Below are positions 13,021 to 24,241 of a stretch of 64,000 nt of DNA, piece after piece. A program made the position numbers and the translations under genes. The notes beneath the pieces are model-generated. The model saw nothing but the letters and a program-made list of their open reading frames with translations, was not told the DNA's origin and did not search any database. How positions within the stretch are numbered: the first letter of the stretch is position 1; every line of letters begins with the position of its first letter. Location of the stretch: contig JADGJC010000018.1 of the NCBI GenBank assembly GCA_027596075.1, positions 62,001-126,000 on the forward strand. The letters are read 5' to 3'. This stretch comes from Rhizophlyctis rosea (lineage: Eukaryota > Chytridiomycota > Chytridiomycetes > Rhizophlyctidales > Rhizophlyctidaceae).

Positions 13021-14088
13021 TATTGCGATCTTCAAAGCGCCTCATATCATCTTCGATGTTTTGAATTCTCTCCTCAAGTTGCGTTTTCCTAGGAACAGCC
13101 GATGTGAGATGTATTTCAATAAGCTTCCTCTCCATATGACCAATCAATTGTGACGCAGCAGGCAATTTCGTGAGGCATATTAACATACCTTCGCATCTTT
13201 CCCAATGTGTCAATCACAACAGGCATCCGACCATACTCCCCCATCAGTTTGTTCCAGCTTTTGCGCAGTCCCCTCAGGATCTCAGACCGCTCTGAGTTGG
13301 TAAGAAAGCGAGCATCGTAATCCTGAGCGCGTGTAGTAGGTAGAGCAGGTAGAGATGTAGTTTCGGCAGCAGGAGGAAGGTGATGAGGTGGCTTGCGCGT
13401 TGGTTGAGGTTTGGATGATCGCCGGGTGGGTGGAAGGATGTGCGATGGGACCGTTGGTGCTGAGGGAAAAAGTCAAGTTGATTGCTGTCAGTATTCAAAC
13501 ACCGAACGGAGCTTTGGCAGAGCAAAGACGAATACCTGCAATCACTGGATCTCGTTTCTTTTTGGCGATTGAGGCCAAATCCCGTGATGAAGTGTGCTTA
13601 CTGGCAGCGGGACTGACGGGTGAATGGTGATTACCGGTGCTGGTGATGCTTTCGTTGGAGTATGAAGCCTTGCGCGGTATTGTGGCGGCTCTCCTTTCGG
13701 GACTTGTCTTCTGCCCGGTGGATCGTCGCTTTGTATACATATACAGTCCCGTGCTGGTAACCGGGACAGTCTTGGGTGCTTCTGCGTCTTCCAGATCTGA
13801 ACGCGTTGCAGGAGAAAGGAAGGGAGCACTTCGATAGACAGGTGGGACTGTTTCAGATGTATATAACTCACATTAATATACTCATTCGCTTATTGTGTGA
13901 ATTTCCGCGGAGAACATACCATCTTTCTTCGCCCGCCTGACGAGCTTCTTCTCCGGCTCTTCCCGTAGCATAGCATAGATGGACTCATCGTGCGGGTCGA
14001 TTGGGATGCGACTGTGCTTGGATATGCGCGTTTGTATTGTTGGCTGTGCGGGAGCCTTGGGCATCGGGAGTGGGAGACTGAAGGCCAT
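12998..14088 (-). CDS. ENKUR: Enkurin
   Basis: Enkurin is a microtubule-inner/adaptor protein of motile cilia with an N-terminal proline-rich part and a C-terminal calmodulin/TRPC-binding enkurin domain. Reading from 14088, exon 1 gives MAFSLPLPMPKAPAQP and DPHDESIYAMLREEPEKK, matching the conserved ESIY-type N-terminus. A middle exon is Ser/Thr/Pro-rich and basic. The enkurin domain reads SEILRGLRKSWNKLMGEYGR, then MPVVIDTLGKMRR. A GT-AG intron follows, after which KTQLEERIQNIEDDMRRFED and RNIIVQ complete the helix. The C-terminus overlaps the proposed end of CFAP46 tail to tail. Both proteins belong to the flagellum, which supports both calls. The border of the middle exon near 13500 is approximate. 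Confidence 0.88.
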
Positions 14089-14489
14089 TTCACTAGATGA
14101 CCGTAGTGGGTGAAATTGTGCAAGACCTGTGCCGGCCTACGCTTGGCTGATATATGCAATGGATTCAGATAGAAGGTCAGAAATTCAGAATGCGAGATGG
14201 CTGATAGCACGGAGGTAGAGTTAGCGAGCAGATTGGGCGGAGGCACAGTTCATAGATGTAGTAGTGAGCACTTCACGAAGTTACGCTTAGCATGCAAGCA
14301 AGGCAAGCAAGCAGCAGGAAGGAGGGATCTCAAGGACCCTGATTTGATTACGTGATCGGGCCAGTTGAGGGAGAGTGACTCATCCATCGCAAACTCTTCT
14401 GGGTACCATCCATTCTTGACTCCTTTCCCCAACTTCAATAATCTTGTTACCTAGATCACCTTTCCCATGCACTAAGACCCACAACAAGG
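14089..14489. other. Divergent promoter region ENKUR / mitochondrial ProRS
   Basis: This 400-bp region separates two head-to-head genes and must hold both promoters. No long open frame, RNA gene or clear repeat was seen. Confidence 0.55.
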
Positions 14490-16749
14490 ATGAGATACAA
14501 TCCATTGTCGCAGACAGCATGCATTAGTACTTATATCACGAGGCGTCTGGCTTCGGTAAAACGCAACACCTTCTTCCCCTGTGGATTCGACAATTTTTCT
14601 CACTGTTTACCAAGTCAGGTCCAGCGCGTCTTTCAAAAGCCTTTGTCCCGACAGAAAAGGAAGCCATAAATGCCGGAAACGCCATCAGTAACGAATTGCT
14701 GCTTCGTGCAGGGTTCTTTCGTCCTGTATGTCTCCATATTAGCGCTGCATAGAAAGACGCTCCTGATTGATTCCGTCAACCGCACTAGTCCGCACCAGGG
14801 CTTTTCAGTCTCCTACCCTTTGGCCTACGTGTCCAGAACAAAATCGAGCGGATCATAGATGAAGAATTACAGCGCATTGGTACATCACCATATGTTTCGC
14901 GTCAATTGGAGGGTTGCCCATTCAATGAAGCTTAGATTGTCACAAGGTTTCATTGCCAAACTTGCTTATAAGCGATGCATGGAAGAGGACCGGAAGATGG
15001 AATCAAATGGGTGGCGAGGTTAGGGGTGCAATTTTGAATCTGCTTGCTCACGCGACACTGCTGTAACGAGCGCTCACGGCAGATGTTCAAATTGACGGAC
15101 AGGAGGGAGAGCGAGTACTGTCTGGGACCGACACATGAGGAGGAAATCACCCAGCTTGTGGCGAACGAGGTCTCTTCCTACCGTCAGCTGCCTTTGAGAC
15201 TGTACCAAATAGGCATGTTGATCTTGGAGTGGGACGATAAATGCAAGTCATGGCAAAGCTAATTCTGCCAATGTACAGGGAAGAAGTTCCGCAACGAAGC
15301 TAGACCGCGATCGGGTCTTCTCCGTGCCCGAGAATTCATGATGAAGGATCTGTACACATTTGATACGTCCGAAAAAGCAGCTATGGATACGTATGATGTA
15401 GTGGGCAAGGCATACCAGAGAATATTTGAGCGCATTGGAATCCCCTTTGCGGTGGTGCGTACGAGTCTTGTTTACCCGACCCAATAAACCAGACACTGAA
15501 AAGAATTGGCAGGCGGAAGCAGATACGGGCGCAATTGGAGGTAGTCGATCCCACGAATACCACTTTCTCGCTTCAGGTATCATTTTCCTCCACATTCTGT
15601 TCCCTTGCTGGCTTCATTAAACTATCGCTTGCAGTGGGAGAAGACAACTTGCTTGTTTGCGACAGCTGTGGCTACACAGCCAACGAAGAGCGCGCCACCG
15701 GTCACCATATCCCGACACCATCAATGCCTTCTCAGCGAAAGCAAATACCTTTGGCCAACCTTTTCCGACGGTTGATCACGGATACGTTGTCCGGAACAGC
15801 TCTTCCAAATCACCACTTTTCCGTCCATCTCGCCACATTGGGATCCCACACATCGGAGCTAGTGGCAGTTTGCCACCCAACAGGCACAGACATCAACCCA
15901 ATCAAAATCTCGAAAACAGATTTCGTGAAAGGCCGAGATCTAACGTCCATTGATTTGAGCAATCTAGCATCACTTCCACCTGCAACGAAACTGCTATTAC
16001 TCATTGATAGTAGCTTTGAGACGCTGCCGCAATCCTCAGCAGCAGACGTCCCCAGTGCAACCGAGACACAATACGAGGAGTTTGCTCATTTCTTTGAGGG
16101 CGCTATATCCGCTAGTGAAGTGAAAACCCTCCGTGGCGATTTCCTCCTGACCAAAGAGGGCGACGCATGCCCCAAATGCCACCCAACTCCTCCTGAACCG
16201 CACTCCGATATCAAACCGTTGCGATCCTCAAAAGCGATCGAAGTCGGGCATACTTTTGTACTGGGTACAAAGTACTCAGTCCCGCTGGATGCCAAGTACC
16301 AAGAAGGAAGAGAGACATTCCCCATCCAAATGGGATGCTACGGCATTGGCGTATCTCGTCTCATCGCCGCAATCGTAGAAGCTTCCCATGACGCACGCGG
16401 CATCGTTTGGCCCTCCGCCGTTGCTCCTTACACCGTCTGCGTAGTGCCCGTACCAAAAAAAAAAGCCGACATTCAGCAACAAATCAACGAGGGTGTTGCT
16501 AAAGCGTGTGCGGAGCTTTCTAAGGCTGTGGGGATGGAAAACGTTATTTTGGACGATCGGGAGGGTCTGACGCCAGGATTCAAGTTGAAGGATTGTGAAT
16601 TGGTGGGGTATCCTTTTGTTTTGCTTGTTGGGAAAAGTTATTTGAAGGAGGGGAAGGTGGAGTTGGAGTGTCGGAGGAATAAGGAGAAGAGGTTTGTAAC
16701 GGTGGAGGAGTTGGGGGCTTGTTTTGAGGGGGTGGAGGTTGTTAGATAA
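14490..16749 (+). CDS. PARS2: Prolyl-tRNA synthetase, bacterial-type, probably mitochondrial
   Basis: This class II synthetase charges tRNA-Pro. The predicted N-terminus from 14490 ([20 protein letters not shown]) is rich in Ser/Thr/Arg and lacks acidic residues, as in a mitochondrial presequence. Splicing out 56 nt starting GTAAAACGC joins it to [20 protein letters not shown]. Class II motifs follow: [20 protein letters not shown], then [35 protein letters not shown] (motif 2), and [18 protein letters not shown] (motif 3). Between motifs 2 and 3 lies about 190 residues corresponding to the bacterial-type editing (INS) insertion, ending in GDACPKC and [16 protein letters not shown]-terminal anticodon-binding domain ends at 16749. 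Introns are short, and the last exon (from about 15635) covers more than half of the protein. Confidence 0.92.
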
Positions 16750-17361
16750 AGGGCTAATGTGTGTTAGGTTGGGTAGATAGGTCTCGAGTTTTTTGTAGAT
16801 AATTTGTATATTTCCGAAGTAGCCGATACATATATAGGTTCTGCTAGAATCCCAATGTTTCCTTCCTTCATAACTTCTGCTTGTGAGTTTGAAAATGACG
16901 GATGTGTCGGTCAAGGAAATTGTGCGTTGACGAACTTGAGAGTGGAGAGTGAACGATTTATGGCAATCTTGTAAATGCTTGAGGAAAAGGGGCAATGACA
17001 TCGAGGCAGACAGCAGGGGGAGCCAGCCGGATGGGTCTCATCCCAATCCTCGATCACGGGCTGGTGATGCCAGTCAGGATCACAGAGTGGCAAAGGAACC
17101 AGCTTTGGGAGGGTGCGCTTGGCGAGTGTCTTCCTGGATCGGATTGGCTGTTAGTAACTTGATTTTTCGATCCACTGTTCAGTTTTTTGTCGCTGTTGGA
17201 GCTGGACCATTCTTTTCTTTGCTCCAAGTTTTTGTTTCGTTACGAATGTGCCATATGTTTTTGTGAAGGGTTTCAGGGTCCTAGCGTGGTCGACTAAATG
17301 AGAAACGCGAATCAAAGCGCACAACAGCAAACATCCTTCCAAGCGGACAAATACATCAAGA
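16750..17361. other. Intergenic region ProRS-ZFAND4
   Basis: The left part is the 3' flank of the synthetase and contains TGTATATT at 16805, one base off the recurrent TGTANATA octamer. An upstream ATG at 17298 opens a 34-codon frame that overlaps the next gene's start in another frame. Nothing else was recognised. Confidence 0.5.
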
Positions 17362-19796
17362 ATGAAAGGTATCTCTGGAACCGATCCTGGTGCGGGAGGT
17401 AAAGCAAACCTACCGGCACATGGACCTCGACCACCGTCGCAAGCATCCACCGTTTCCCTGGAACCTAGCAAGCCCTGCGATCCGACGAAACCTGGCACTG
17501 CAATACGGGTGGGCGGCCCGCATCCTCTCGACCCCGCCGCCGCGAGTGTCATTCAAAAATCTGCATCGAGACGGTCGTCTCGATCCTTACGAACGCCCCT
17601 CACCCCTGCGTTTCCTCCTCCACCACTACTATCTCATACACCAGCTCAACCACCTCCTTCTGCTCCCGCATCTCATAATCCTGATGATGAGCCAAGCGAC
17701 GCCGCACACCCACCCACCTCCCTCCCGACACCCCCTCGCCCAATCGATACCCCGCCATCCTCCACAGACGACACACCACCTTACCGCCTAACACCCCACC
17801 AAGCCGCCCTCCTCGCCCGTCAACACTGGCACGCCGCCGCCGCTGCCGCCGAAGCACGACGAGTTCATCAACAACAGCAACAACAGCAACTACAGGCACA
17901 TCATCACCAACAACAACCGGAACTAATGACACTGAATGTGGGGACACTAACTGGCCGCACCTTCCAAGTGGAAGTATACCCAACCGACACGGTTGGGGAA
18001 GTGAAGATGCGGATTTTCGAAGAAACCGGAATCGCGATTGAAAGTCAGATTCTTGTGTTTCGGGAACGGGCGTTGGCGGATGATGAGGGGGCTATTGGGG
18101 CTTATGGGGTGCAGAGTGGGTGTACGTTGCAGCTGGTTTTGCATATGGCTGGAGGTGAGTTTGTTTTGGGTAACAAGGACGGGATGCGTTCAACTTCTTG
18201 CTGCTGCTTCTTATTCGGGGACTGATACTGAATTTTGCTTCCACATTTACAGGACCAGGCCCACCCCTCAAAATAAAAAAGACCGCCAAAGACGACGACA
18301 GTGTCGTCCTCCTACTCTGCAAACAAAACGAAGACCTCTACATGCTCGAACTCCGCATGCGAGATGGTGAATCCCGACGAAGCGCCGCGCGCCAGCTGTA
18401 CCGCCTCACATCTGGTGGTGGAGGGGTATCCGAGTCGGACATTTTGCGGGAATTTGATTGTGAGGGAGTTGGTGGCGGTGCTGGGGAGGGAGGGGAGGGG
18501 GAGGAGGAGTTTGGTCGGGGAGGCACTGGGCAGGAGGGTGAATTGGACTTTGAGCGGGAAATGATGGAGAGGGATGATGGTGAGGGGAGAAGGAGGAGAA
18601 GGTTTGATGGACGACCTGAGAGTGGGGACTCGATGATGTCTTCATCAACACTTCGGTCTTTGTTTGCGCCGAGTTCTGCAGGGAGTTTCTCAAGACCTTA
18701 TTCGCCGATGAGCATGCATTCGATGACACGGCCTTCGTCGTCAGAAAGCGCGGCTGATTCGGCTTTGGATGATATCTTCAGGGATGCGGATGTGCTTTTT
18801 GGGGATAGTGGGTTGGTGGGCGGGACGCAGGCTAGGGTGATGCGGTCGCTTCCTAGAACTCCCAGGAGACGAGTTCGACCAGCAACAGCCATTTCGGTTA
18901 TGCGGTTGCCGGGTGGTGGGGGCCCAATGATCATCATTCCTAAGACGAGGCCGGCGTCGGCAATTAGGCCTTCAGAGGCATCCAGGAGTATTTTGGATGA
19001 TACTCCGCCGCAGACTCCGCCTAGGAGGCCACAGTCAGCTTTGGGGTTGGTTATTGCCCCGCATCCAGAGACGCCTATGGCGGTAATGAAGTCGGTTACG
19101 CCGGCAACAGGTAGCACGTGTCGATCACCTGTGACGCGCTCGGTGGGAGGGAGTGCGGGCAAACGGCCGTCTTCGAAGAAGGTTAGGTTTGATGGAACAT
19201 CTAGTCCAGCCGAAGATCGCGAGGTTCGCGTCTCAAGACCTGGGTTGATTCCCAACGGATCTTCGGCATCATTGATGGAAGATAGTCTAAAACTGGAACA
19301 CGTTCAAGAGTTCCACACAGGACCTCATCAAGCTCCCATTGCCACCTCCGTATCCGGCCCCTCCCGCCGCCGAAGTAGCAACACCCGTCCCCGTCGCTTA
19401 TCCACGTCATCAAATTCCAACACCACAATCACCAGCTATCCACTAACCTCCCGCACCCTCTCCAGCACATCCTCCACCCTCCTCTCCCCACCCCGTCGCC
19501 GCAGCACCCCATCCCGCAAACTCCGCCACTCACCCCCAACCTCAACATCAACATCCACACTCTCCTCCTCATCCTCTGCCGCAGCATTAGCAGCCCAACA
19601 TAAGAACCGCTGCACAACCTGCCGGAAGAAACTCGGTCCAGCCACATCATTCAAGTGCCGGTGCTCGCAGGTGTTTTGCTCAGTGCATCGGTACTCGGAT
19701 CGACATCAGTGTTCATTTGATTATAAGGGTGCGGGGAAGGCGGGGTTGGAGAGGGATAATCCGAGGGTCGGGAAGGAGAAGGTTGCGAGGATTTAG
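17362..19796 (+). CDS. ZFAND4-like protein: ubiquitin-like domain plus C-terminal AN1 zinc finger
   Basis: From the ATG at 17362 the first exon encodes a Pro/Ser/Gln-rich disordered region with poly-Ala, poly-Gln and poly-His. A ubiquitin-like domain follows at about residues 195-270 (MTLNVGTLTGRTFQVEVYPT, ending LQLVLHMAGG). A GT-AG intron ending near 18252 joins GPGPPLKIKKTAKDDDSVVL, which resembles the sequence after the ubiquitin-like fold in animal ZFAND4. Then comes about 400 residues of Ser/Arg-rich disorder and a final AN1 zinc finger: CTTCRKKLGPATSFKCRCSQ, VFCSVHRYSDRHQCSFDYK. The domain order matches ZFAND4/ANUBL1. AN1 proteins act in ubiquitin/proteasome stress pathways, but the role of this one is unknown. 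The start is uncertain because a second frame is also open over 17390-17791. Confidence 0.82.
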
Positions 19797-20410
19797 GGGA
19801 TACTGAGAGAAGAGGTGCAGGAGAGGCGTGGGGTGCTGGGTAGTTTTGTTATGGTGTTCAGGATACGAAACATGTCCTGAAATCTGTATATTTATTTTTC
19901 CGTAGCGTGGGCTGCTTCGTCACGTCGTTTTTGTAAGTTTGAGTACATATCACTACCATTTTTGGGTTTCAATCAATGGACCGCGGAAAGTATAAGATGC
20001 TGTTGGTATCGCCACATATGGTCGCTGATACCTTCAAGAGGAAGAGGATTGCATTGGTCCATTCTTCGATTTCTGCTTGATCATGTATCTCTGCCAACCA
20101 TCTGTACTCCACGGTTGACCAGCTCTTTCCCTGTGCTCCCTGTTTACCATTTTATTGATCGTTCTGGCTACCTTGCCCCTCCAGACGCAGGGCAACACGT
20201 TTTGAATCGCTCGCATAATGCACTTTCCTTTCTCCCAAATGCGAATGATTCCGGAATAACGGGATTGAAACATTTGCCGCAGATGTTATGAGTCGCTCAA
20301 GGTCGTTCAGGGCCAGTCGGTAGGAGTTTGACCGGATTTACATAATGGATATCTACATTGACTTTGAACTATTATTACTGACTTGTTTAATAAGATCGCA
20401 GAGTTGACAT
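19797..20410. other. Convergent 3' region
   Basis: The stretch between two converging genes contains TGTATATT at 19885 after the ZFAND4-like gene and, on the other strand, TGTAAATC at 20335-20342 after the four-TM gene. Both are one-base variants of the recurrent octamer. No gene was recognised. Confidence 0.5.
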
Positions 20411-21193
20411 TTAAGAGAAGCCTTGATCTGGAGTGTCCAAAAATGAGTGTCATCCATTAAACCACAACACCTATAGGAACCGAGAACTTCCACAAAAACT
20501 CACATTCAGGTCCGCCAATGCTAACCAACGGCCGTATTTTCCACAGTCCATAGACAAGACCAATGCTCTGCAAGATGATCTCTGTACAATGGAACCCAAT
20601 GGTACCAACTGTCATGATCCCGCTCGAACTTCCGCTCCCCAACAAAAACGATGCCCAACTGTTTGACGCATCAATGTGAATTGCGCCGACCCGGACAACG
20701 ATCATGAGGACGTTGATTGCAATGCTGGCAATGCACCATACACAATACTATGCACCGAAATAGTACGATGTCTGTATTAGTAGACCGTCTACCGGTGAAG
20801 CAGACTTCATGCTTACTCACGGCGGTGATACAATCCTTCGCTCGGGCGGTAAAGCATACTCTTTTGAGGGGCTCTTGAGGCTTGCTTCTCCATATTCCAA
20901 TCAAACCCTTTGAGTGATATGTTCATTCATTTGCAAGCCACCTTGTGAAAATTGGTAAAACTTTGCCGGTACTAACTGTAGTAGGGAACACAAGTTCTAC
21001 CAATCCGAGATATGTTCCACTGCCGCCGTTTGCAGTCGTATACGCGAAGAATGCAATGGTTATGATCTGCAAGTTTGTAAGCGCTTGAGCTATTCCGTTT
21101 GATGTGTGAACACTACTCAACTATCTGTAGAACGCTCAACACAGTGAAAAGGATTCTATGCCGGCGTAAATACGAATCTGTCTCCGTCCCCAT
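20411..21193 (-). CDS. Uncharacterised four-transmembrane protein
   Basis: Four or five short exons on the minus strand join into a protein of about 170 residues starting MGTETDSYLRRHRILFTVLS. The predicted membrane segments are ITIAFFAYTTANGG (TM1, continuous with the preceding FTVLSVLQI), GTYLGLVELVFPTTGLIGIW (TM2), YCVWCIASIAINVLMIVVRV (TM3) and TVGTIGFHCTEIILQSIGLV (TM4). A basic cytosolic loop, RSKPQEPLKRVCFTARAKD, lies between TM2 and TM3. The chain ends at GPEYQGFS if the last GT-AG intron (acceptor CTCCAG) is removed. I do not recognise the family; the layout is tetraspanin-like. The exon joins are inferred from hydrophobic continuity and splice sites only. Confidence 0.55.
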
Positions 21194-21576
21194 TGTGCAA
21201 ATTCTGATCAACGTTGGAGGAGTGGATATGCTGGACAATGGTCAAATCTGAGCGGTACGGACATGGCGAAGTTGATGCGCAGTGTTATTCACATTATGAG
21301 AGGTTGGCAAACAGCAATGCATGTGGTCAACTTGGATGGATGTTTCATTCTAGGGCATTCTTCCAGTCGGGCAAACCAGCCACAGGGTCCATGGGGAGGT
21401 TGTGCCGCACCCGTGCCACACTCGCGCCATATGCCATGGCGGCACAGTCATGCTTCCCCCACCTTGTTAGTGACATCATGCAGGTGCTGCATGCAACGCA
21501 TCGCGTTTATTTATATCCTTCCCTTTGGTCAAGTGGTTAGCATGCTTCGCTCTCCTTTAGATCGCATCCAGTCTTC
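21194..21576. other. Divergent intergenic region
   Basis: This is the shared upstream region of the four-TM gene (-) and the hydrolase (+). A short stretch near 21525 resembles a tRNA D-arm but no anticodon or T-arm follows, so no RNA gene is called. Confidence 0.5.
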
Positions 21577-22381
21577 ATGATATTTACTTTGGCTTCCGCT
21601 ACTTCAGCACTTCGCGTTGGCCATCTACGTACTGGGACACACACTTTCCGCAACTCTGGCACTTCAGTCACTTCCTTCCATCAAAACCCCCACAAACGCA
21701 CTCTACCCTCTCTATTATTTACAACCCGCACCCACTCCACCATGACCGCCCGCGTCCTTTTCCTCCACGGCTCCGGTGGAGGTCCCAACGACTCCACGGC
21801 AATATATCTCGCCAAGAACTACACGTCTCGTACCCCAAAAATGGATCCCAGTGATTTCAAAGGAGCAGTCGAGATCCAGCGCGCGCTTCTGAAAGAATTC
21901 AAGCCGGAGGTGGTTGTTGGAGAGAGTTTTGGGGGTGCCGTGGCGTTTCAATTGATGGAGTCTGGCGATTGGCATGGACCTACAGTCTTCATGTGAGTGT
22001 TGAATGAACTGGCTTCAGGGTATCGAGTCGTTTTGCCGCCAGCTCTCATAGCATTCGAATTCGGGGATATTCACTCATACTCGTTCGTAGGTGCCCAGCC
22101 GTTCACCGGATCCGGACTCGGAATGGTATCACGGATGAGCCTGTCATTCCGGCCAATGTGCCCGTCATCATCCTTCATGGCACGCGCGATGACCTCATTC
22201 CTCTGAAGGATTCGCAAAACTTGGTGAACAACGCGGAAACTCCAAACTCGGTACAGTTACATATGGTTGACGACGATCACATGATGAGGGGAGTGGTGGA
22301 ACGGAAGGATTTGCGGAAGTACGTGGATATGGCTATACAGTTGGGTGGAGGTACGGCTGCGCATGTCCCCGAGAAGAAATA
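21577..22381 (+). CDS. Small alpha/beta hydrolase, possibly mitochondrial
   Basis: The core starts MTARVLFLHGSGGGPNDS (oxyanion-type HG motif) and contains the nucleophile elbow VVVGESFGGAVAF (GxSxG with Ser). Removing a 98-nt intron (21993-22090) joins exon 2, which carries VPVIILHGTRDDLIPL with the acid Asp and DDDHMMRG with the catalytic His. The length of about 220 residues from the internal Met at 21742 fits the small YqiA/UPF0227-type hydrolases. The in-frame ATG at 21577 adds 55 residues with no acidic and many basic and hydroxylated residues (LLFTTRTHST before the internal Met), which looks like a mitochondrial presequence. Substrate unknown. Confidence 0.8.
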
Positions 22382-22686
22382 GGGATCTCGTTGCCGATGA
22401 TAATGAAGGTGTGGGCCTGCTAAGCGTCAAAAGTCAAAACAATCACGGAGGGTGCAATTTAGCAGCAATCACAGTCAAAATGAAAGAGTTGCACCAAACG
22501 TCTCATTGGAAAGATTCTTGAATGTTTGAAATCAGGTTCCGGATGAGATCCCACCGTGCGGTTTGAGAATGGGTTTCAGGCGGTGCCGTCGCCGCACCTC
22601 GTTCGCTTTGGCTGCTTTCAGACTGACAGCTGCATCCATATGTATAAAGATCATTGTTTTGCTCGTTCTGTGCCAAATCAAAAGTT
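22382..22686. other. Convergent 3' region hydrolase/PPAT
   Basis: About 300 bp between two 3' ends. No gene, repeat or TGTANATA octamer was seen. Confidence 0.45.
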
Positions 22687-23948
22687 CTATTTCGATTCAT
22701 TGGCACCCTCCAAGTATGCTCTGATGGACGTCGAACTAATCTTCAATGCCATGTCTTCACCCACATCCACCTTGTCTTCAGCTATTACCCCAATAATGAA
22801 GATCTCCAATTCCTTAAGCCCATTCTGTCTCCGCACCTCATTCACTGTCACACGTAAATGGAGTGAATAGTCAATTTGCCGTCAATTTCAACTTTCAAAA
22901 TGACGCGTGGGCATATTGCGGGGAACTCACCTATCTCACACCCCTTTGCTGTCTCGGCTGAACCGACTATAGCTTCCAGGTCATGATCATGCCGCGTGGG
23001 TCCCACATCGTCTTGTATGCCTACTACTTGATATGTGATTTCAGGGGCGTTGCGTATGGAAGTAAGGAATGACTGGACGGATTGAAGGCGGGTTTCTAGG
23101 GGTTCCATATTTGTGTAGTGCTTTTTTCGTTGCAGGCGTTGGGGATCAAAGTCTATACGCGGACAGAAGGTGGTCCATCAGTCATCAATGAACCCCCGTT
23201 GGGTGTGAGTTCCAACAAATTACCTACCAACAACACCACATACTAGTCTCCGCTCCGTTAGCCACGTTGCGATTGTCAACAGGATCTTATGGCCGCTATG
23301 CAGATGGTCAAATGTGCCGCCTAAAGCTACATGGCCGTATATATCTCGTGGTGCTGATGGTCCCGAAACTTTTTCAGAATGGGGAGGTGAAGGGGAAGCT
23401 TCTGGTGGCGGGGAAAGACTGTGGAAGTGGAGTGGGGCGAATTTTAGCTTCTCTCGGCGGATGTTGACTGCAGCTAGTGTTGGTTGATCTAATGAATGTG
23501 GTTGTGTTAGACATCGTATGACTCATTTGAAGGATAGGAGAAGAAGTCATTGATCAATACCTTCAAGATACCCCAGAAAGACCTGTATCTCCTCCCGTAC
23601 CCACGGGTCATATCCACACCACCCTTCGAATAGGATGTCGACATTCAGCAGAGGATTCCCACTTGCAACAGCAGCGTTGGAAGCTTCCACGTAGAGTTCT
23701 GCGAGAAGTGTTTGTAAAGACTGCCAAACGCGTACAGGGGTTTTGGCGTTGTCGGAAAGTTCGGGACACTGCAGGACGATCGTTAGGTGGGAACGCGAAT
23801 TCCAGCTTTTTGTTGGGGTGGTCGATAGGTATGTCGCAGCTTGTCGAACGGCATGTAATGTGACTGAGTCTCGAGAGGTGAGTGTGGCAAACGATAGTGG
23901 TAGGATGCCCATTGTAGGTGCTGGTTCTGCCGTTTTTGTTGGAGCCAT
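22687..23948 (-). CDS. CAB4: Phosphopantetheine adenylyltransferase (PPAT, Cab4/CoaD-type)
   Basis: This enzyme transfers AMP from ATP to 4'-phosphopantetheine in CoA synthesis. The start at 23948 gives MAPTKTAEPAPTMGILPLSF, a eukaryote-specific N-terminal region of roughly 170 residues. The nucleotidyltransferase core reads YGHVALGGTFDHLHSGHKIL, which contains the T/HxGH signature, and continues to LTERRL. The next exons read EPLETRLQSVQSFLTSIRNA, then DDVGPTRHDHDLEAIVGSAE and TAKGCEI. The last exon gives VNEVRRQNGLKELEIFIIGV and ISSTSIRAYLEGANESK, the family's typical C-terminus. Introns lie near 23130-23260 and 22855-22930. It is transcribed divergently from ELOF1 with about 290 bp between starts. 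Confidence 0.9.
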
Positions 23949-24241
23949 CTTGTGGAGTGGTTTTCAAGATGAGAATTTGTGGGTGGGGAAAAGTATTTTG
24001 GAACGCGATGAGGAGCTGCACTGGTGATGCTGGTTCAAGAGGTGGCGCGAGTCCGCAGCCCACCGTTCCTCAAACAATTCTTCAGCTGCCCTTGTTCGCT
24101 CGTTCCTCTTCACCTTTCTTCTCCCATCTCCGCCAAACCATCACCACTCAATGAGTATTTTTCAGGGTTAAGCATAGGCTCCACCTCCAATAAATCTTCC
24201 TCCCGCTATCCAATTTACCCAAAACCCAGCCTTCGACCAAA

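Noticed and set aside
21515..21570. tRNA-like D-arm sequence (GGTCAAGTGGTTAGCATGC)
   Set aside because: No anticodon stem, T-arm or acceptor pairing follows, so it is not a tRNA gene.
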